This document shows positions 34,744 to 43,914 of a DNA stretch of 64,000 nucleotides, in pieces. Each line of letters begins with the position of its first letter. The stretch's first letter is position 1. Under the pieces are notes generated by a model. It worked only from the letters and a program-made list of their open reading frames with translations. It made no database searches and was not told where the DNA came from. A program made the translations under genes and the position numbers. Source of the DNA: CAWAHD01 sp963781785 (GTDB lineage Bacteria > Planctomycetota > Planctomycetia > Isosphaerales > Isosphaeraceae); assembly GCA_963781785.1 (NCBI GenBank), contig CAWAHD010000001.1, forward strand, positions 1 to 64,000, in the 5' to 3' direction.

Positions 34744-37700
34744 GTGCCCAGGCGTACCGACATTCACAAGATCTTGATCATTGGTGCAGGCCCAATTGTG
34801 ATCGGGCAAGCCTGTGAGTTTGACTACTCGGGAACCCAGGCCTGCAAGGCGCTTCGCGAAGACGGCTACAAGATCGTGTTGGTCAACTCCAATCCAGCGA
34901 CGATCATGACCGACCCACAAATGGCTGACCGGACCTACATCGAGCCGATAACCGTCGAGATCATCGAGCAGATTCTTAGTGTCGAGAAGCCGGACGCGGT
35001 ACTGCCGACCTTGGGAGGGCAGACCGGGCTGAATATGGGCATCGCTCTTCATGAATCCGGGGCACTGAAGAAGCACGGATGTCAGTTGATCGGCGCGAGC
35101 GTCGAAGCAATCCGCAAGGCTGAGGACCGGGAGCTGTTCAAGCACTGCATGGAAGAGATCGGACTGGAGAGTGCTCGAAGTGCCCTGGCGCGTAATCTGG
35201 ACGAGGCACGGCAGATTCGCGACGACATTGGGCTGCCATGCGTTTTGCGACCCAGCTTCACACTCGGGGGCTCTGGCGGAGGGATTGCCTATAACCGCGA
35301 GGAATTCGACCGTATGGTTGCGCCTGCGCTTGACCTAAGCCCGGTGCATTCGGTGTTGATCGAAGAAAGTGTCATCGGCTGGAAAGAATATGAGATGGAG
35401 GTTATGCGTGATGGAGCCGATAATAGCGTGATCGTTTGCTCAATCGAGAACTTTGACCCGATGGGAGTTCACACAGGCGATAGTATCACGGTGGCTCCGG
35501 CACAGACCTTGACCGACAAGGAATATCAGCGGATGCGCGACGCCTCGCTGGCGATTCTGCGCAAGATCGGGGTGGAAACCGGCGGCTCAAATGTTCAATT
35601 TGCGGTGCATCCTCAGACCGGTCGAATGATCGTGATCGAGATGAACCCGAGGGTGAGCCGCAGCAGTGCTTTGGCGAGCAAGGCGACTGGGTTTCCAATT
35701 GCTAAGATTGCCGCCAAACTCGCGGTCGGCTACCAGCTCGATGAGCTCCGCAATGATATCACCCGCGAAACTCCCGCCTGTTTTGAGCCAACGATCGACT
35801 ATGTCGTAACGAAGATTCCGCGCTGGGCTTTTGAGAAATTCCCGGAGGCTGATCCGGCATTGACGACTCAGATGAAGTCAGTGGGCGAAGTCATGGCGAT
35901 CGGCCGAACCTTCAAAGAGTCGCTCCAGAAAGCGCTTCGCGGGCTGGAAGTCGGCCGTTTCGGCTTGGGCTGTGACAAGAAGGACGTTTGGGGAACGGCA
36001 CGCCAGCCGAGCCTGGATGAGGTCAAGAGTAAGCTGGCGACTCCCAACGCGGAACGGATCTGGTCAATTCGGTTTGGGTTGCTCCTTGGTCTATCGGTCG
36101 AACAGATCCATGACCTGACCGGGATCGATCCCTGGTTTCTGGCCAATATCCAAGAGTTGGTCGAGCTTGAAGGTCGACTTCGCGGCGTCAAAAGCCTAGA
36201 CCAAGCTGGGGATGCGCTGTTGCACGAGGCTAAGAGGAATGGTTTTTGCGACCAGCAGCTTGCCACGTTGTGGAACACGACAGAAGCTGAGATCCGGCAT
36301 GACTGCCAGCAGCGTGGCATGCGTGCCTCGTTTAAGCTGGTTGACACGTGCGCGGCCGAGTTTGAGGCGGTTACTCCCTATTACTATTCAACCTACGAGC
36401 AAGAGGACGAGACGCGAACCAGTGAACGGCCCCGGATCGTCATCCTAGGAGGCGGCCCCAATCGAATCGGCCAAGGGATCGAGTTTGATTATTGCTGCTG
36501 CCAGGCCGCTTTTGCGCTTCGTGAAAACGGCTATGAAGTGGTGATGATCAATTCCAATCCGGAAACGGTCAGCACCGATTACGACACTTCCGACCGGCTT
36601 TTCTTCGAGCCGCTAACCGTAGAAGACGTGTTGAATGTCTACGAGCGGGTTAAACCAGTGGGAGTGATCGTACAGTTCGGTGGCCAAACGCCGTTGAATC
36701 TCGCCCGGGCATTGGAAGCTGTCGGTGTACCCATCATCGGCACTAGCCCTGAGTCAATCGACCTTGCAGAAGACCGCGAGCGGTTCCGGCTGGTCATCGA
36801 GCGATTAGGACTGAAGCAGCCTCCCAATGCCTCGGCAACGCTTTATGAAGAAGCCCAGCGAATCGCTGAACGAATTGGTTATCCGGTGGTAGTTCGCCCC
36901 AGCTTCGTGCTTGGGGGACGGGCAATGGAGATTGTTTACGACGACCAAGGCCTTGATCGCTACATGGCCGAAGCGGTGGAAGCCAGTCCCGGGCATCCCA
37001 TTTTGATCGACAAGTTTCTCGAAGATGCCATCGAGGTCGACGTCGATGCAGTCAGCGACCATGAGCGCACGATTGTTGTCGGCGTGATGGAGCACATTGA
37101 GGAGGCTGGCATCCACTCCGGCGATAGTGCTTGCGCCATTCCGCCATTCTCACTGTCAGCTGAAACTATTGAGCAGCTAAAGGAGCAAACTTATGCCTTG
37201 GCGGAGGCACTCAACGTTCGCGGCCTCATGAACATTCAATTTGCCGTCAAGGATGGGGAGGTCTACGTTCTGGAGGTTAACCCCCGAGCATCACGGACTG
37301 TTCCTTTTGTGTCAAAAGCCACGGGACTGAACATGGCGCAGGCAGCCGCACGAGTCATGATGGGCATGACCCTCGAGCAGCAAGGAATCAGGACCGAGCC
37401 GGTCCCAAGCTATGTCTCGGTCAAGGAGGCGGTGTTTCCCTTTACCAAGTTCCCGGGGGTCGATATCGTTCTAGGCCCCGAAATGCGGTCAACCGGTGAA
37501 GTGATGGGTATCGCGATGGATTTCCCGACTGCTTTCGTCAAGAGCCAATTAGCAGCCGCAAGCCGGCTGCCGGTGGGAGGCACAGTATTTATCAGCGTTG
37601 CAGCTCGAGACCGCCAGGCAGTCGTTCCGATCGCCCGGCGCCTGGCTGTGATGGGCTTCCATCTGTTCTGTACCGGAGGAACGGCCCAGACAATGAGCAA

Positions 37701-37974
37701 GCACGGCATCAAGGTCGAAGTTGTGCGCAAGATTCACGAAGGACGTCCCAACGTGCTCGACTACTTGGCGAACGGTAGGATTAACCTGATTGTGAACACA
37801 CCGAGTGGTAAGGGAGCTCGGACTGATGAAGGACGGATTCGTGCCAGTGCCGTCTCGCACGGAGTTTCCTGCATCACGACCCTCGCCGGCGCTCGTGCAG
37901 CCTTGGCGGCTATGGAGCGGCTCCGCACCGGCAAGCTCGAAGTTTACGCGTTGCAGGATCTGCTAGGATCGTAG
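34744..37974 (+). CDS. carB: Carbamoyl-phosphate synthase large subunit (1076 aa)
   Basis: Makes carbamoyl phosphate from bicarbonate, ATP and ammonia (supplied by CarA) for pyrimidine and arginine synthesis. Two homologous ATP-grasp halves are visible: ILIIGAGPIVIGQACEFDYS near residue 11 and IVILGGGPNRIGQGIEFDYC near residue 562, with MIVIEMNPRVSRSSALASKA and VYVLEVNPRASRTVPFVSKA as the metal-binding motifs. The C-terminal MGS-like allosteric domain contains RINLIVNTPSGKGARTDEGR. Normal length. GTG start fits the family start. ugd follows after 28 bp, so the two may be co-transcribed; carA is not in the window. Confidence 0.97.
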   Translation: MPRRTDIHKILIIGAGPIVIGQACEFDYSGTQACKALREDGYKIVLVNSNPATIMTDPQMADRTYIEPITVEIIEQILSVEKPDAVLPTLGGQTGLNMGIALHESGALKKHGCQLIGASVEAIRKAEDRELFKHCMEEIGLESARSALARNLDEARQIRDDIGLPCVLRPSFTLGGSGGGIAYNREEFDRMVAPALDLSPVHSVLIEESVIGWKEYEMEVMRDGADNSVIVCSIENFDPMGVHTGDSITVAPAQTLTDKEYQRMRDASLAILRKIGVETGGSNVQFAVHPQTGRMIVIEMNPRVSRSSALASKATGFPIAKIAAKLAVGYQLDELRNDITRETPACFEPTIDYVVTKIPRWAFEKFPEADPALTTQMKSVGEVMAIGRTFKESLQKALRGLEVGRFGLGCDKKDVWGTARQPSLDEVKSKLATPNAERIWSIRFGLLLGLSVEQIHDLTGIDPWFLANIQELVELEGRLRGVKSLDQAGDALLHEAKRNGFCDQQLATLWNTTEAEIRHDCQQRGMRASFKLVDTCAAEFEAVTPYYYSTYEQEDETRTSERPRIVILGGGPNRIGQGIEFDYCCCQAAFALRENGYEVVMINSNPETVSTDYDTSDRLFFEPLTVEDVLNVYERVKPVGVIVQFGGQTPLNLARALEAVGVPIIGTSPESIDLAEDRERFRLVIERLGLKQPPNASATLYEEAQRIAERIGYPVVVRPSFVLGGRAMEIVYDDQGLDRYMAEAVEASPGHPILIDKFLEDAIEVDVDAVSDHERTIVVGVMEHIEEAGIHSGDSACAIPPFSLSAETIEQLKEQTYALAEALNVRGLMNIQFAVKDGEVYVLEVNPRASRTVPFVSKATGLNMAQAAARVMMGMTLEQQGIRTEPVPSYVSVKEAVFPFTKFPGVDIVLGPEMRSTGEVMGIAMDFPTAFVKSQLAAASRLPVGGTVFISVAARDRQAVVPIARRLAVMGFHLFCTGGTAQTMSKHGIKVEVVRKIHEGRPNVLDYLANGRINLIVNTPSGKGARTDEGRIRASAVSHGVSCITTLAGARAALAAMERLRTGKLEVYALQDLLGS

Positions 37975-37979
37975 TGAAC

Positions 37980-38002
37980 TATCAACTTGTGATACAAGTC
38001 TC
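37980..38002 (+). promoter_or_regulatory. Short hairpin between carB and ugd
   Basis: ACTTGT-GAT-ACAAGT is a perfect 6-bp stem ending five bases before the ugd ATG. It lacks a T-run, so it is not a terminator; it may affect translation start of ugd. No Shine-Dalgarno sequence is seen. Confidence 0.3.
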
Positions 38003-39319
38003 ATGAAAATTGCAGTGATCGGAACGGGTTACGTCGGTTTGGTTCAGGGAACTTGCCTAGCTGAAAGCGGCAACGACGTGGTATGTGTCGATAAGATTGC
38101 AGCCAAGGTCGAAGGACTCGCGCAGGGCCGGGTGCCGATCTACGAACCGGGCTTGAGCGAGTTGGTTCATCGAAATCTGCGTGATGGTCGGTTAACATTC
38201 ACAACGGATTTGACCGGTGGGATCTCTGAAGCCGAGATCATCTTCATTGCCGTGGGGACACCTCAAGGCAACCGCGGTGGCGCGGACCTAAGTGGAGTTT
38301 GGGAGGTCGGCCGTGCGGTCGCCTCCAACATGCGTTCCCCAAAAACAATTGTGATCAAGAGCACTGTTCCGGTCGGGACGAACGCCGAGTTGGCCCGACG
38401 CATGGCCGACGCAACAAAAGTACCACTTGACGTTGGGAGTAACCCCGAGTTCCTCAAGGAAGGGGCAGCCATCGACGATTTCAACAAGCCCGACCGAGTC
38501 GTGGTTGGTGTGCGGCGTCCCGAAGTCGCCGAACGGCTGCACGCACTCTATGCACCCTTTTTGCGTACGGACCGACCGTTCTTGGTCATGACCCCTGAAA
38601 GCGCCGAAATGACCAAGTACGTCGCCAATTGCCTCCTGGCCACCAAGATCAGCTTCGTCAACGAAATGGCCAATCTTTGCGAAACGTATGGAGCTGATAT
38701 CAACGACGTGAGGCGGGGTATCGGCCACGACCAGCGGATCGGGTTCCATTTTCTCTTCCCGGGTGTCGGGTATGGTGGGAGTTGCTTCCCCAAAGACATT
38801 CGTGCAGTCATTCACATGGCCCAGATGCAAGGGATCTCCGCGCGAATGATGGAGGCTGTGGACGCGGTCAATGAGGCACAGAAAGCCGTGATGTTTCAGA
38901 AAATCCAACAGTATTTCCACGGCGAGATCAGCAACAAGACCATCGCTCTCTGGGGTTTGGCGTTCAAGCCGCGGACAGATGACATTCGCGAGGCACCGGC
39001 ACTAGTCTTGATCGATTCACTTCTAAAGGCCGGTGCGCACTTGCGGGTGCACGACCCTGAGGCACTGAACAACGTCCGGCCTCTCTACGGTGAGCGAATT
39101 GTCTACTGCGATCGTCCCTATGGCGCGCTGGAGCAGGCTGATGCCTTAGCTGTAGTCACCGAATGGAACGAGTTCCGAAACCCCGACTTCGAGGTAATGC
39201 GCCGCTTGATGCGCCAGCCCGTCATTTTCGATGGTCGGAATGTCTATGACCCTGCGCGAATAGCTGCCGCGGGGTTTACCTATCAGGGCATCGGACGTGC
39301 GAATGTCGTTCGCGACTGA
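38003..39319 (+). CDS. ugd: UDP-glucose 6-dehydrogenase (438 aa)
   Basis: Oxidises UDP-glucose to UDP-glucuronate with NAD, a precursor for surface polysaccharides. NAD site MKIAVIGTGYVGLVQGTCLA at the N-terminus, LDVGSNPEFLKEGAAIDDF, the catalytic Cys in FPGVGYGGSCFPKDIRAVI, and the C-terminal UDP-binding part TIALWGLAFKPRTDDIREAP. Full length. Closely follows carB. An IS21 begins about 10 bp after its stop. Confidence 0.95.
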   Translation: MKIAVIGTGYVGLVQGTCLAESGNDVVCVDKIAAKVEGLAQGRVPIYEPGLSELVHRNLRDGRLTFTTDLTGGISEAEIIFIAVGTPQGNRGGADLSGVWEVGRAVASNMRSPKTIVIKSTVPVGTNAELARRMADATKVPLDVGSNPEFLKEGAAIDDFNKPDRVVVGVRRPEVAERLHALYAPFLRTDRPFLVMTPESAEMTKYVANCLLATKISFVNEMANLCETYGADINDVRRGIGHDQRIGFHFLFPGVGYGGSCFPKDIRAVIHMAQMQGISARMMEAVDAVNEAQKAVMFQKIQQYFHGEISNKTIALWGLAFKPRTDDIREAPALVLIDSLLKAGAHLRVHDPEALNNVRPLYGERIVYCDRPYGALEQADALAVVTEWNEFRNPDFEVMRRLMRQPVIFDGRNVYDPARIAAAGFTYQGIGRANVVRD

Positions 39320-39506
39320 ACGGCCGGGTGATCGACGACAATTACATTTCCCCACCGCGACAATTACAATTCCCCACTCGTCTGTTCCATTGTTCAGGCT
39401 CCTTTCTCGACCGTTTTCCCAGTGAGATTTAGTCCTGACGACAACTACCATCCGTTATTCGTTATCCGCCCGCTTGCCATTTTTGACACGTCGGGGCCTT
39501 GGTTTC

Positions 39507-40285
39507 TTAGGTCGCTGCTGACGAATCGGGTTCCTGAACCTGTTTGGCCTGCTCCAAGCGGTAGCTGGGAACGTTGAGCTCCAAGATCACGCTATGGTGG
39601 ACCAGCCGGTCGATCGCCGCCGCGGTGGTCATCGGGTCCTTGAAAATGTTCTCCCATTTCGAGAACGGCAGATTGCTCGTGATCATCACGCTGCCTCGCT
39701 CGTACCGCTCCGCCAGCAGTGTGAATAACACTTCCATCTCCTCCCGACTCTGTTGGACGTAGCCCAGATCGTCGATGATGAGCACCTCGAACTTGGAGAG
39801 CCGTTTCAGGTATCGGCTCAACTTCAGGTCGCGCTTAGCAATCAACAGGTCTTGAACCAGCAAGCTGCAGGGACCAAACAGTACCTTGCGCCCCGAACGC
39901 ACTAGCTCTTGTGCAATCCCGCACAGCAAGTGCGTTTTCCCACTCCCAGAACGTCCAAAAGCCAACACGTTCTCTCGGGCATCGACGAAGGCGCCGTCCA
40001 GCAACATACGCACCTGCCGGGCGATCTTTGCCGGCAACCGCTTCATGTCGAACCGGGCCAAGCTCTTCTCGACCGGTAAATCCGAATCCCGCAGCCAACG
40101 TTCGATCCGGTTCGTCCGCCGGACCTGACACTCCTGTTCGGCGAGTTCCCCAAGGTACTGCTCGTAGCTGAGTGATTCTTGGACCGCGCCCGGGCTACGT
40201 CCTCGAAGCTCTCACGAAACGTGGGCAGGTGAAGTTCCCGCAGGCACTCCACGAGCCGCTGCTTCACTTCCGTCTGCGAAGCCAT
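39507..40285 (-). pseudogene. istB: IS21 helper ATPase IstB, one frameshift
   Basis: The start MASQTEVKQRLVECLRELHL has a GGAGG site. After FRESFEDVAR the frame must shift near 40190 to read VQESLSYEQYLGELAEQECQ and then ENVLAFGRSGSGKTHLLCGI (Walker A) and FEVLIIDDLGYVQQSREEME (Walker B). One base is missing or extra. IstB is the AAA+ partner of the IstA transposase, and without it the element cannot move. Confidence 0.8.
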
Positions 40286-41240
40286 CCCACACCTCCTTGT
40301 GATTGAACAACATATCAAAACTCGACAGATCAGTTGCCTCTACCCGGACCTCCGTGATCGGACAGGGGGGCTCGGAGCATCCGATCCGTTCCCTCACCCC
40401 CTGCGCAGTGATCGCCTGCCCCTCCTCCAGCAGGGCTCGTATGGCGCTGTCCACCATTGACTCATTCTCCCGGGCCGCCAGCTCCAAGATTTGCAGATAC
40501 TCACGCGAGGCCCGGCCGGGTGCGGTCTCGCGCAGCACGTCATAAGCCATTCGAAACCGGCTCGTAGGAAAAAGGTCTTCCCGATACCGATAATTCTCAA
40601 ACGCGCCGGGCTTGCGCACCAACCAATCGATCACGTGCCTGTAGTTGATGCGATGCTTCCGCTGCCCGCGAAGGCGTGGAAGCCGTTCGACGACCTTGCC
40701 GGCAAACCACACTTCCAACTCGTCGGCGTAGAGCCGGACGTCTACCCGCTCGTCGATCAAACGGCTGTCTACCGAATAGACGTTGCGGTCCACATGAATG
40801 ATGCTCCCGGGATAGACTCGAACCCGCGCCCGCTTGTAGCTCTCTAATCGCGTTGGGGGAAGCGCACGCAGTACGGCCTGTTCCTCGGCGAAGCGCAACC
40901 GGCGGCCGGCATTGCGCTGGTCTAGGATCTCCCGTAGGAATCGAGCGTAAGCCGCGCGGTCCATGAAGTCACGGTTGCCACGTAGAAGCAGGGCCTGGTC
41001 CACAGCCTCCTTGAAGCGGTAATGGCTCTGCTCGGCGTCCCCGTTCTCGTGAGCCTGGCGTGCGTTGATCTTCTCCATCTCCAGGCCGTAGTGGTCCATC
41101 AGCGCCTGGTACCGCCCGGTGAACTCCTTAGCGCTAGAAGCGTTGTTTACGGCCAAGCTCATTCGGTCGGTTCGGTGCCGCTGGGGCGAGCCGCCCACCT
41201 CCCACAGGGCATGCTGCAACCCGTCGCTTAGATTCTTTCC
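40212..41240 (-). pseudogene. istA: IS21 transposase IstA, C-terminal two thirds
   Basis: Reads LQHALWEVGGSPQRHRTDRM, MEKINARQAHENGDAEQSHY (Glu region) and the beta-barrel IHVDRNVYSVDSRLIDERVD, RINYRHVIDWLVRKPGAFEN. The N-terminal HTH and first catalytic Asp are missing: the gene ends at the border of the copy C element. It overlaps the istB start, as normal in IS21. Confidence 0.8.
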
Positions 41241-41245
41241 CCTGA

Positions 41246-41270
41246 ACTTCTACGCAAGATGCGGAGAAGT
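41246..41270 (+). terminator. Hairpin at the 3' border of orphan-family copy C
   Basis: ACTTCTACGCA (41246-41256), loop AGA, TGCGGAGAAGT (41260-41270): 10 of 11 pairs, followed by TTTTT on the plus strand. It lies 20 bases past the stop of copy C and just at the point where istA is cut. It could be a terminator for plus-strand transcription or the hairpin end of the inserted element. Confidence 0.5.
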
Positions 41271-41290
41271 TTTTGATCAGTAACTCTCGG

Positions 41291-42832
41291 CTACGCAGCG
41301 ATTTTTGGCCAAGCGCTTTGGTAGAGCTGGACCGCGAGACCCAGCAACCGGCGGCCGCGTTCGGTAACGCGCCAACGCCGAGTGCGCGGTATCTTCGCGA
41401 TCAGGTGGCGTACGTGGAGCCTTTTGAGCAATCGCCCCACCGCGGCGCTGGCACGGCGTTGCTGGCGCAGTTGCCGCGGGCTGCCGAACAGCGGTTCCCG
41501 AATGTCGCCGTTGCGAAAGCCACGCGCAATGTGGTTGCCCTCCAGCACCGCGAGAAACAGCCGCAGGTCTTCGGACCGAGCCGGATTGAAACCGGCATAG
41601 CTACGGGTGTCGACTACTTTGGGTTCGGTGAGTTGCCGTAGCTCTTGGTAGGCCGGTGCCGGGTCGTTAACCACCGCCAAGGCATCCAGGTAGCGGCGGT
41701 TACAGGCCAACGCCTGTTCTCGATAGTGGACCAAGGAGGCCACGCTCTTGTTCATGGGAAAATAGCCAGCCGATGACTTGCCGTCGTGGTGCTGTCGCGT
41801 GCGATAGACCCAGAATTCCTTGGGGGCGTTGATAACCGTTTCCACTCGCAGGATCAGGCCGAACTTGTCGTACATCTTCAGCCAGTTGGTCTTCATGCGG
41901 TGCTTGATGCGGGCTCCGAACCAGCGGTCCTCTTCGTAGTGGGTGTGCACTTCACCATCGAAGCGGCGATCCCACTTGCGGCCGAGGAAGCCGAGAATGT
42001 CTTTGGGGGAAAATGTGCACACCGCATAATCCAGGAGCGCACGGTACAAACCGGCCAAGGCCGCGCGACTTGTAAACAGCAAGTCGGTGGCGAACTCGGC
42101 TTGATCAACGACCCAATGTATGGAGTAGCCCCGAAGCAGTTCGTGAAGCAACGGATTGACCTGCCGTGCCCAACGATTGAGGGTTTTGGCCCAGTTGAGC
42201 TGAGCAAAGCGGTCGGCCAGGCGCTGGACCTGGACCGGATCGTCGAGTTGTGTAAACGCGTTGTGCTGCTGAACGAAGCCCAGTCTTTTCTGCACCATTT
42301 GCTGGGCCAGCCATTCGTGGCCGTTGACATAGACCTGGACAGTGAACGGCAACCAGGTCTGCAGGCGGACGTGGATCAGGCCGAACTGCGGATCGAGGAA
42401 GTAGTAATAGAGGACTCGCTGCTGCCGGGGCCGGCTGACGAACTGAGGCCGGTCGCGGCCGGGCACGAGGGCGAAGGAAGGGCAGGTTTCTTGGGTGCAA
42501 AGGATGCCGACGAGTCCCTCGAGGATGCCTTGGTCGCGGACGAGGTTGAGAGCCCATTGGTCTTTGCGGAAGTCGCCGGTGCGATACACGTAGGTGCGAC
42601 CAGCCTTCCGCGCCGAGGCCTGGGCATGTTGAACCAAACGCTCAGAGTACTGGGGCGCCATGCATTTGATGAAGTCGGTGCGGCGAACCTTGAGAACGAA
42701 ATCGACAAAACGTTCGAGTTCGTGGGGAGAAGCCAAGGCCAGATGGCCTTTGAAGATGACCCGGTCGAAGCAATGGAGGGTGCAGACGATGAGGCTGGCA
42801 AACTTGACCAGAAAGGGCCATACTGTGTTCAT
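41291..42832 (-). CDS. Orphan mobile-associated family, copy C, intact (513 aa)
   Basis: Starts MNTVWPFLVKFASLIVCTLH with GGGGGAG a few bases upstream. Conserved blocks shared with copies A and B: CFDRVIFKGHLAL near the N-terminus; LYYYFLDPQFGLIHVRLQTW; VQVYVNGHEWLAQQMVQKRL; IHWVVDQAEFATDLLFTSRA; NWLKMYDKFGLILRVETVIN. A segment absent from A reads YRTRQHHDGKSSAGYFPMNK. The C-terminus has two winged-helix-like parts, ending LIAKIPRTRRWRVTERGRRL. No nuclease, polymerase or recombinase motif I can name. It interrupts istA of an IS21, so the unit it belongs to was evidently inserted there. Function unknown. Confidence 0.8.
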   Translation of the reverse strand: MNTVWPFLVKFASLIVCTLHCFDRVIFKGHLALASPHELERFVDFVLKVRRTDFIKCMAPQYSERLVQHAQASARKAGRTYVYRTGDFRKDQWALNLVRDQGILEGLVGILCTQETCPSFALVPGRDRPQFVSRPRQQRVLYYYFLDPQFGLIHVRLQTWLPFTVQVYVNGHEWLAQQMVQKRLGFVQQHNAFTQLDDPVQVQRLADRFAQLNWAKTLNRWARQVNPLLHELLRGYSIHWVVDQAEFATDLLFTSRAALAGLYRALLDYAVCTFSPKDILGFLGRKWDRRFDGEVHTHYEEDRWFGARIKHRMKTNWLKMYDKFGLILRVETVINAPKEFWVYRTRQHHDGKSSAGYFPMNKSVASLVHYREQALACNRRYLDALAVVNDPAPAYQELRQLTEPKVVDTRSYAGFNPARSEDLRLFLAVLEGNHIARGFRNGDIREPLFGSPRQLRQQRRASAAVGRLLKRLHVRHLIAKIPRTRRWRVTERGRRLLGLAVQLYQSAWPKIAA

Positions 42833-42888
42833 GGCATTCTCCCCCGGGTGGTTGAAGTAGGTACCAACCAGTTTGTGGGATGAATGCC
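42833..42888 (-). promoter_or_regulatory. Structured leader ending at the ATG of copy C
   Basis: Outer stem of 7 perfect pairs, GGCATTC/GAATGCC (42833-42839 with 42882-42888), whose arm next to the gene ends on the base before the ATG. Inner stem TGGTTG/CAACCA (42849-42854 with 42865-42870), 10-base loop. The ribosome site GGGGGAG lies inside the fold. The outer arm AATGCCA (42883-42889) can instead pair with TGGCATT at 42908-42914, giving two exclusive structures. Same layout as copy A, different sequence. Confidence 0.6.
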
Positions 42889-42914
42889 ATTTTTGCATTA
42901 ACGGAATTGGCATT

Positions 42915-43266
42915 TCCGGCTCTGGTGCGGATAAAACTCAGCACCGGACTCGTATGCAAGGGGAGAACGCGGTAATTTTGAGCCGGAACAGTGAAGAGGG
43001 AAGGGGGTGGGGGGTTCGGGGGGCGGGAACTGGGGCCTCTGGTCCCGCCCCCCGCGGCCATCAGCCGGGGAACCTCAGGGAAAAGCTGCGCCTTTCGGAG
43101 TACAGCGGACGTCACTATATTCCAATCTGAGCCACCAGTGGATTGCTGCCCACACGACAGTCGGAAGAGCCCACCTTTTTGGTTGCGGCTATGCCGCGTT
43201 GGGTAAAGGAGAGGCTCCAAGCACTTAGGTCGTGTTCCAAGCACACCGGTGAAAGGAGCCCCTCCT
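42915..43266. other. Spacer between copy C and IS630
   Basis: GC-rich with a purine-rich run (GAAGGGGGTGGGGGGTTCGG) near 43000 that could form a G-rich structure, and a short stem GGTGC/GCACC near 42925-42950. No credible gene on either strand. It may contain the 5' border of the copy C unit and the left end of IS630. Confidence 0.4.
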
Positions 43267-43561
43267 TGATTCAAGCAAAGGTCATTCATACATGGCAGAA
43301 TCTTTCGCCTCGCGAACGGAAAGAGATTCGAAGGCGTAGTATGCGAGCCTCTGACGCGGTCATGCGTTGTCGTTGCAAGATCATCCTCAGTCTCGTTCAA
43401 GGCAAGACCCCCACCATGATCGCTAAAGGCGGCTTGTGCGCGAAGTCTCAAGTGTACCGAGTCGCCGATCGGTTCATCGAACATGGCCCGGTTGTCCTGC
43501 CTCAGCCGAATCTGGAAGAAGCCGCTGTTTAGGTTAGCATAACCTGAACGGAGGTTTCCCC

Positions 43562-43876
43562 ATGAACAAGCCGCGTCGACATTTTCCTGGCCCCGAGAGG
43601 GTCGCCATACTCAGGCGCCACCTTGTCGAAAAGACGCCTGTCTCCGATCTCTGCGATGAACTGGGCATTGGTCCCAGTCTGTTCTATCGCTGGCAGAAGG
43701 AGTTCTTCGAGAACGGCCATGCTGCCTTCGAGAGCAACCGTAAATCCAAGGCCGTCGAGAACGCCAAGCAGCGCAGGATTGAGCAGCTTGAGGCCAAGCT
43801 GCAACGCAAGAACGAAGTCCTGTCGGAAGTCATGGAGGAGTACACCCAACTAAAAAAAGAGCTTGGGGAACCCTGA
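43562..43876 (+). CDS. IS3-family OrfA (104 aa)
   Basis: HTH_Tnp_1-type protein: PGPERVAILRRHLVEKTPVS, DLCDELGIGPSLFYRWQKEF, then a coiled coil (AKQRRIEQLEAKLQRKNEVL). It ends KKELGEP shortly after an A7G slippery site at 43852-43859. ATG preceded by GGAGG. OrfA binds the ends and, by -1 frameshifting, forms the N-terminus of the OrfAB transposase. Confidence 0.9.
   Translation: MNKPRRHFPGPERVAILRRHLVEKTPVSDLCDELGIGPSLFYRWQKEFFENGHAAFESNRKSKAVENAKQRRIEQLEAKLQRKNEVLSEVMEEYTQLKKELGEP
43852..43859 (+). promoter_or_regulatory. Programmed -1 frameshift site (A AAA AAA G)
   Basis: Seven A then G near the end of orfA. A -1 slip moves from the orfA frame into the orfB frame, which is open from here (AWGTLTGCWVPHDTRDEVVD) with no good start of its own. 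This is the standard IS3 mechanism, so OrfAB would span 43562-45243. Confidence 0.75.
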
Positions 43877-43914
43877 CGGGATGCTGGGTACCCCACGACA
43901 CGCGCGACGAGGTC

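Larger units (their letters stand above)
39331..41240 (-). mobile_element. IS21-family element, truncated in istA by the copy C element
   Basis: The left end has the tandem IS21 terminal repeats (GACAATTACATTTCCCCACC then GACAATTACAATTCCCCACT, 39338-39380). istB (frameshifted) and the 3' two thirds of istA follow. istA stops abruptly near 41240, next to the hairpin at the end of copy C. A matching end sequence stands alone at 47182-47237. Confidence 0.75.

Noticed and set aside
42991..43130. G-rich run as a quadruplex-forming regulatory element
   Set aside because: Only one purine-rich stretch with irregular G-tracts; not enough evidence to claim a function.
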